A stretch of 22,968 nucleotides of DNA, from positions 1 through 22,968 of the IMG/VR virus record IMGVR_UViG_3300008110_000442. One strand, given 5' to 3'. Positions 20,012-22,968 of the stretch are shown here, piece by piece. The stretch comes from a virus. The number at the start of each line of letters is the position of its first letter. Positions within the stretch are counted from its first letter, which is position 1. The notes beneath the pieces are model-generated. The model had not been told where the DNA came from and searched no databases. It saw only the letters and a program-made list of their open reading frames with translations. The translations under genes were made by a program, and so were the position numbers.

Positions 20012-20044
20012 GCAAATGACGAAAGTTATGCATTAGCCGCCTAA
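20012..20044 (+). other. tmRNA tag-peptide reading frame
   Basis: Ten sense codons from GCA at 20012 to TAA at 20042-20044 encode ANDESYALAA. With the charged alanine the tag is AANDESYALAA, ending in the ALAA degron of proteobacterial tags read by ClpXP and differing from the E. coli tag (ANDENYALAA) at one residue. Confidence 0.93.
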
Positions 20045-20061
20045 ACACGGCTTAGGGTTTC

Positions 20062-20101
20062 GCCGGGTTTCCTCGTAACAGAATAACCCGGCAAATTTTT
20101 T
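20062..20101 (+). terminator. Rho-independent terminator of the tmRNA gene
   Basis: GCCGGGTT (20062-20069) pairs with AACCCGGC (20085-20092), followed by AAA and six T (20096-20101). The last T is also the first base of the TATAAATA motif. Confidence 0.88.
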
Positions 20102-20108
20102 ATAAATA
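20101..20108 (+). promoter_or_regulatory. T4-type late promoter (TATAAATA) upstream of pstS
   Basis: This is an exact match to the T4 late promoter consensus, directly after the tmRNA terminator. A start near 20114 gives a 76-nt leader before the pstS ATG at 20190. Confidence 0.6.
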
Positions 20109-20155
20109 TATTGGCTGGTAATTGAACGGTAATACGCCTGCGTCTAAATATTATA

Positions 20156-20171
20156 GTACACAGTTGTGTAC
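20156..20171 (+). promoter_or_regulatory. Palindrome in the pstS leader, possible operator
   Basis: GTACACA (20156-20162), a 2-nt spacer and TGTGTAC (20165-20171) form a near-perfect palindrome just after a TATTAT (20149-20154) and 18 nt before the pstS ATG. Such short-spacer symmetry suits a dimeric DNA-binding protein better than an RNA hairpin. Confidence 0.4.
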
Positions 20172-20189
20172 CTTTATAAGGGCGCAGTA

Positions 20190-21212
20190 ATGAAAAACCT
20201 ACTTATAGCTTTACTATGCTTCACCGGTGTTGCATCAGCTGCTGAATTTACTGGAGCAGGTGCTACTTTTCCTTTTCCCATCTATGCCAAGTGGGCCGAA
20301 GCCTACAAAGCACAAACTGGCATTGGCCTAAACTATCAAAGCATTGGTTCAGGTGGTGGTATCAAACAAATCAAAGCCAGGACTGTTGACTTTGGTGCCA
20401 GCGACATGCCGCTCAAACAAGAAGAATTGGACAAAGAAGGTCTTGTACAATTCCCAGCCATCATCGGTGGTGTTGTTCCAGTATTCAACCTTGATGGCAT
20501 TGATGCTGGTAAACTCAAATTAACACCCGATGTAATTGCCAACATTCATCTTGGAAAAATTACAAAATGGAATGATCGAGCAATTGTTGAATTGAATCCC
20601 GGCGTCAATTTACCTGCTATTCCCATTGTAGTAATTCATCGTGCCGATGGTTCTGGCACCACATTTATCTGGACAAACTTTCTGGGCAAAGCCAATGCTG
20701 ACTTTCAAAAGACAGTAGGTGAAGGCACAGCAGTTAAATGGCCAGTTGGTGTAGGCGGTAAAGGCAACGAAGGTGTGGCTGTTCAAGTACAAAGACTTAA
20801 AGGTGCTTTTGGTTACGTCGAATATGCCTATGCCAAGCGTAATAAGATTCCCTATGCAGCTGTGAAAAATCGCGACGGCAACTTTGTACAGCCCAGCGAT
20901 GATACATTCAAAGCAGCAGCCGCAAATGCAGATTGGAAAAATGCACCAGGCATGTATTTGTTACTCACATGGCAAACAGGCAAGGATGCTTGGCCAGCCA
21001 CAGGTGCAAGTTTCATCCTCATGCATCGTCAACAAGCAGACGCGTTAACCGGTCGCGCAGTTCTAAAATTCTTTGATTGGAGTTACCGCAACGGCGGTCA
21101 AATGTCAACTGAACTAGAATATGTTCATATGCCAGCCGATGTCATCAAACTAGTTCAGGACAATTGGAAACGAGACTTCCGTGGTCCAGACAACAACCCA
21201 ATCTGGAAATAA
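20190..21212 (+). CDS. pstS: Phosphate-binding periplasmic protein PstS
   Basis: PstS captures phosphate in the periplasm and hands it to the PstCAB ABC transporter. A Sec signal peptide is clear (MKNLLIALLCFTGVASA, cleaved before AEF). The mature protein opens with FTGAGATFPFPIYAKWAEAY and has SIGSGGGIKQI, DFGASDMPL, GGVVPVFNL, HRADGSGTTFIWTNF and GNEGVAVQVQ: the Ser, Thr, Asp and Arg phosphate-site blocks in family order. The length of 340 aa is normal. I use the ATG at 20190, with AAGGG upstream, because it gives a clean signal peptide; a GTG at 20166 in the same frame adds eight residues. Gln codons are 12 CAA to 2 CAG, unlike the DNA ligase gene (2 to 7), suggesting a different origin. 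No pstC, pstA or pstB follows; a porin gene starts 9 nt after the stop. Confidence 0.95.
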   Translation: MKNLLIALLCFTGVASAAEFTGAGATFPFPIYAKWAEAYKAQTGIGLNYQSIGSGGGIKQIKARTVDFGASDMPLKQEELDKEGLVQFPAIIGGVVPVFNLDGIDAGKLKLTPDVIANIHLGKITKWNDRAIVELNPGVNLPAIPIVVIHRADGSGTTFIWTNFLGKANADFQKTVGEGTAVKWPVGVGGKGNEGVAVQVQRLKGAFGYVEYAYAKRNKIPYAAVKNRDGNFVQPSDDTFKAAAANADWKNAPGMYLLLTWQTGKDAWPATGASFILMHRQQADALTGRAVLKFFDWSYRNGGQMSTELEYVHMPADVIKLVQDNWKRDFRGPDNNPIWK

Positions 21213-21221
21213 GGAACAGCC

Positions 21222-22628
21222 ATGAAATTATTTAAAATTTTTGCTATTGTGGCGGCCATGGTAGCAACAACCCCAGCGTTGGCCGATGAGTATAAAGATA
21301 CACTGAATATTCTCAGAGAGAAGAATGTAATCACTCAACAAGAATATAATGACAAACTCAAGGCCTATGAAGATAGAGAAGAAAATAAAAAGTTTGCAGA
21401 GCAAAGAATCGACAAAGATGTTAGCGATTCAGTCAAATATAGACAAGCAAGAGCAAACGATGGTTCAGTCACAGAAAATGGACTTGGACTCAAATCGAAA
21501 GATGGGAACAATACAGCACAGTTTACGGGTAGAATTCACATGGACTATCGACACTACACACCAGATTATGGTGTCGGTCAAACCACGGATTCGTATCAGA
21601 ACTTAGCAGAAGTTCGCCGTGCTAGATTTGGTGTTCGCGGTCAGTTTGCCAAAGACTTTAAGTACCAATTGCTGGCCAATTTCGGTGGAAGCGATGGCTT
21701 TAGTTCTACGTCAAGCACCGCTGACGAAATGTGGGTTAACTATGCTGCAAATCCAGAGATGCAGTTTCAATTTGGTTTGTTCAAAATGCCGTTCAGTCTT
21801 GAACAGTTGACTAGTTCAAACAATCTTGACTTCATGGAACGCAGTCTCATTGGTCAAAATGATACTGAATTTATTCCTGCCAAAGAAACTGGTTTTATGC
21901 TGCACGGCGTACCAAAACCTGGGTTGACCTATGCAGTGGCAGTCAGCCGAGGCAAGTCAAACAAGAGTGCAGAGTTCGATGGACTTGACTACATTGGTCG
22001 TATAACCACCAACATTGCCGAGCTCACCGGCAGCAAAGCCTATGTTGCACATCTGGGTGCAGCATACAGCACTGGTGAGATCAAGAGCGGTGTTGCACCA
22101 GCCAGTGGCAGAACAGAATCACGTATGCAGTCTGGTTGGTTTACTGGTACTGCGTTGAGTGGTGCTACTACAAGAACACGCCAAGGATTAGAAGCAGCTG
22201 TTGCATATGATGGCCTTAAAATTCAGGGTGAGCAATTCAATTTCAAATATGATCCTTTGTCTGGCAGCGATCAAGAAATTCGAGGTTATTATGTTCAGGC
22301 ACTATATAATCTGACCGGCGAATCACATGCATACAAAGACGGTGTGTTTGGCTGGATCAAACCAAACAATCCCATTGACAAAGGCGGTAAAGGTGCATGG
22401 CAAGTTGGTGTGCGCATGAGCGAGTTTGATGCCAGCGACATCAGTGTAGCCACTGGTAAGTCTAATCGTGCTACTGCCATGACCTATGGCATTACCTGGT
22501 TCTGCACCGACAATCTGCGATTCATGCTTAACTATGTCGACACCAAATTTGACGCACTAGTAGGCAGTTCCGGCAGTCGTGTAAATGGCGAAAAAGCCAT
22601 TATGTTTAGAAGTCAGCTGAGTTTTTGA
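21222..22628 (+). CDS. Phosphate-selective-type outer-membrane porin (OprO/OprP family)
   Basis: The protein should form a 16-stranded outer-membrane channel. A signal peptide (residues 1-21, ending PALA) is followed by a short coiled-coil region (DEYKDTLNILREKNVITQQE to about residue 70). Then comes the barrel start, AQFTGRIHMDYRHY, with ARFGVRGQFAKDFKYQLLAN, WVNYA, FQFGLFKMPFSLEQLTSSNN and LDFMERSL, all typical of Porin_O_P. It ends MFRSQLSF, the C-terminal Phe expected for BAM-dependent insertion. The length of 468 aa fits. It is 9 nt downstream of pstS with GGAAC before the ATG, so the two form one unit for phosphate capture across the envelope. Substrate choice (phosphate, pyrophosphate or other anions) cannot be read from sequence. 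Codon use resembles that of pstS. Confidence 0.9.
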   Translation: MKLFKIFAIVAAMVATTPALADEYKDTLNILREKNVITQQEYNDKLKAYEDREENKKFAEQRIDKDVSDSVKYRQARANDGSVTENGLGLKSKDGNNTAQFTGRIHMDYRHYTPDYGVGQTTDSYQNLAEVRRARFGVRGQFAKDFKYQLLANFGGSDGFSSTSSTADEMWVNYAANPEMQFQFGLFKMPFSLEQLTSSNNLDFMERSLIGQNDTEFIPAKETGFMLHGVPKPGLTYAVAVSRGKSNKSAEFDGLDYIGRITTNIAELTGSKAYVAHLGAAYSTGEIKSGVAPASGRTESRMQSGWFTGTALSGATTRTRQGLEAAVAYDGLKIQGEQFNFKYDPLSGSDQEIRGYYVQALYNLTGESHAYKDGVFGWIKPNNPIDKGGKGAWQVGVRMSEFDASDISVATGKSNRATAMTYGITWFCTDNLRFMLNYVDTKFDALVGSSGSRVNGEKAIMFRSQLSF

Positions 22629-22659
22629 TATATAATTAATGATTTTCATGATGTAAATT

Positions 22660-22700
22660 CAGGCCCAAACTGTATAGATACTATGCAGGCATTGGGCCTG
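22660..22700 (+). promoter_or_regulatory. Strong hairpin in the pqqA leader
   Basis: CAGGCCCAA (22660-22668) pairs over nine bases with TTGGGCCTG (22692-22700). Inside it TGTATAG (22671-22677) pairs with CTATGCA (22681-22687), one G-U. No T-run follows, so it is not a standard terminator. It ends 20 nt before the pqqA ATG, and a TATAAT at 22631-22636 could start a transcript just before it. Confidence 0.6.
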
Positions 22701-22719
22701 AACAACCTAGGAGAAAACT

Positions 22720-22794
22720 ATGAAGTGGACCACACCCGCAGCTCAAGATATGCGTTTTGGCTTTGAAATCACCATGTATATCGCAAATCGCTAA
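22720..22794 (+). CDS. pqqA: PQQ precursor peptide PqqA
   Basis: This 24-codon gene encodes a peptide starting MKWTTPAAQDMRFGFE and ending ITMYIANR. PqqA is the ribosomal precursor of pyrroloquinoline quinone: the radical SAM enzyme PqqE, with chaperone PqqD, links the Glu and Tyr side chains of an ExxxY motif. Here that motif is E16-ITM-Y20, at the normal position in a normal-length peptide. From memory the sequence is very close to PqqA of Methylophilaceae. AGGAG lies at 22709-22713, seven bases before the ATG. No pqqB, C, D or E is present, so host enzymes would finish the cofactor, which serves methanol dehydrogenases in the periplasm. It is flanked by the porin gene and by a phage-type small gene with its own promoter. 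Confidence 0.93.
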   Translation: MKWTTPAAQDMRFGFEITMYIANR

Positions 22795-22823
22795 TTGACA
22801 TTCTAGTATAGATATATAATAAT
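22795..22823 (+). promoter_or_regulatory. Sigma70 promoter for the terminal phage gene
   Basis: TTGACA at 22795-22800 directly abuts the pqqA stop. A 17-nt spacer leads to AATAAT (22818-22823); a TATAAT at 22815-22820 has a 14-nt spacer. The start would fall near 22829. Confidence 0.65.
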
Positions 22824-22828
22824 AGCAG

Positions 22829-22854
22829 TTGCTGGACCTGTATAAAACCAGCAA
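22829..22854 (+). promoter_or_regulatory. 5'-terminal stem-loop of the last transcript
   Basis: TTGCTGG (22829-22835) pairs with CCAGCAA (22848-22854) around a 12-nt loop, right at the predicted transcript start. It could protect the 5' end of the mRNA. Confidence 0.45.
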
Positions 22855-22884
22855 ACATCACTCACAACACAGAAAGGTACCACC

Positions 22885-22968
22885 ATGTCAAATCTGACAC
22901 CGTTCGAGATTCGCCTTGAACTTCTAAAAATGGCGAAGGAAATGCTTACCGAAGAGTATTATGGTAAG
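22885..22968 (+). CDS. 5' end of a small phage protein (partial)
   Basis: The ATG at 22885 opens a frame that runs off the right edge after 28 codons: MSNLTPFEIRLELLKMAKEM, then LTEEYYGK. I recall proteins starting 'snLtPFEIRl.LL.mAKe.l...yy' as a common small family in T4-like phages, function unknown. GAAAGG lies about nine bases upstream. Its importance here is that it shows phage-type DNA continues beyond pqqA. Confidence 0.75.
   Translation, partial: MSNLTPFEIRLELLKMAKEMLTEEYYGK

Larger units (their letters stand above)
19775..20101 (+). ncRNA. ssrA: tmRNA, circularly permuted two-piece form
   Basis: The tRNA-like 3' end comes first. A T-arm of GCGGG-TTCGACT-CCCGC (19811-19827) is followed by CTGGTCC, discriminator A and an encoded CCA ending at 19838. 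The 5' part comes 87 nt later: GGGCCAG at 19926-19932 pairs over all 7 bp (one G-U) with CTGGTCC. It is followed by ACATGGTTTCGACAGGG, the tmRNA D-region hallmark. The tag frame is at 20012-20044, and the gene ends in a terminator. This order (acceptor piece, intervening segment, coding piece) defines permuted two-piece tmRNA. The small hairpin TTGCT/AGCAA near 19777-19792 probably marks the 5' end of the acceptor piece, so the left boundary is approximate. The RNA would rescue stalled ribosomes with host SmpB. Confidence 0.93.

Noticed and set aside
20110-20190. Pho box (PhoB site) upstream of pstS
   Set aside because: I looked for spaced CTGTCA-like direct repeats and found none convincing; only a late-type motif and an unrelated palindrome are present.
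20190-22794. The pstS-porin-pqqA block as host chromosome in a mis-joined contig
   Set aside because: Phage-type genes and phage-style promoters lie on both sides (for example the gene at 22885), and pst and pqq partner genes are absent. Read mapping should still confirm it.
1-22968. CRISPR arrays, insertion sequences and integrase or attachment sites
   Set aside because: I saw no regularly spaced repeats, no transposase or integrase motifs and no tRNA gene that could serve as an attachment site.

Overview
The window reads as part of a large T4-like (myovirus-type) bacteriophage genome. Every gene I can support lies on the + strand. Most are short and packed end to end with ATGA or GTGA overlaps, and many are small unknown proteins of kinds I recall from T4-like cyanophages and pelagiphages. 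Phage hallmarks are a T4 RNase H-type 5' nuclease, a T4 gp30-type ATP-dependent DNA ligase, a DsbA-like DNA-binding protein, a PhoH ATPase, a GH19 endolysin, a Cas4/RecB-like nuclease, and copies of the T4-type late promoter motif NATAAATA. The host is inferred to be a methylotrophic betaproteobacterium, probably of the Methylophilaceae. Two things point there: a 24-codon pqqA gene whose peptide looks like those of Methylophilaceae, and a circularly permuted two-piece tmRNA, an arrangement known in one betaproteobacterial lineage.

Layout. 1-3.7 kb: an early-type operon of small proteins, including an HNH nuclease, an SH3-fold (DUF2693-like) protein, a paralogous pair and three overlapping mini membrane proteins. 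3.7-5.1 kb: a consensus sigma70 promoter, RNase H and a DUF6433-like protein. 5.2-7.6 kb: a second consensus promoter followed by small envelope genes (entericidin-like lipoprotein, secreted proline-rich protein, membrane proteins) and dsbA. 7.6-9.7 kb: a third consensus promoter, a small ORF, DNA ligase and two unknowns. 9.7-11.9 kb: UvdE, an FmdB-type zinc ribbon protein, a terminator, phoH and another terminator. 11.9-16.05 kb: a surface-glycan cassette (DUF6165-like, sugar C-methyltransferase, three glycosyltransferase-like or unknown genes). 16.0-17.6 kb: endolysin and RecB-like nuclease. 17.6-19.8 kb: a consensus promoter, 2OG-Fe(II) oxygenase, rubrerythrin and two unknowns. 19.8-20.1 kb: permuted tmRNA with terminator. 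20.1-22.97 kb: pstS, a phosphate-selective-type outer-membrane porin, pqqA behind a strong hairpin, and the start of another small phage gene.

How the genes may work together. The right-hand 5 kb looks like a host-takeover cassette. The porin would admit phosphate through the outer membrane and PstS would capture it for the host PstCAB transporter. PqqA would supply the precursor of PQQ, the cofactor of methanol dehydrogenase, to host PqqB-E. Rubrerythrin would remove peroxide, and the phage tmRNA would rescue stalled ribosomes. Phage-encoded pqqA would be a methylotroph counterpart of cyanophage photosynthesis genes, and it is the most exciting item here. Regulation looks two-layered. There are several TTGACA-N17-TATAAT promoters, and there is a set of NATAAATA motifs, three of which sit so that transcription would start on the A of an ATG. 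No gene-free stretch longer than 300 bases remains; the largest non-protein interval (19772-20189) holds the tmRNA and the pstS promoter region.
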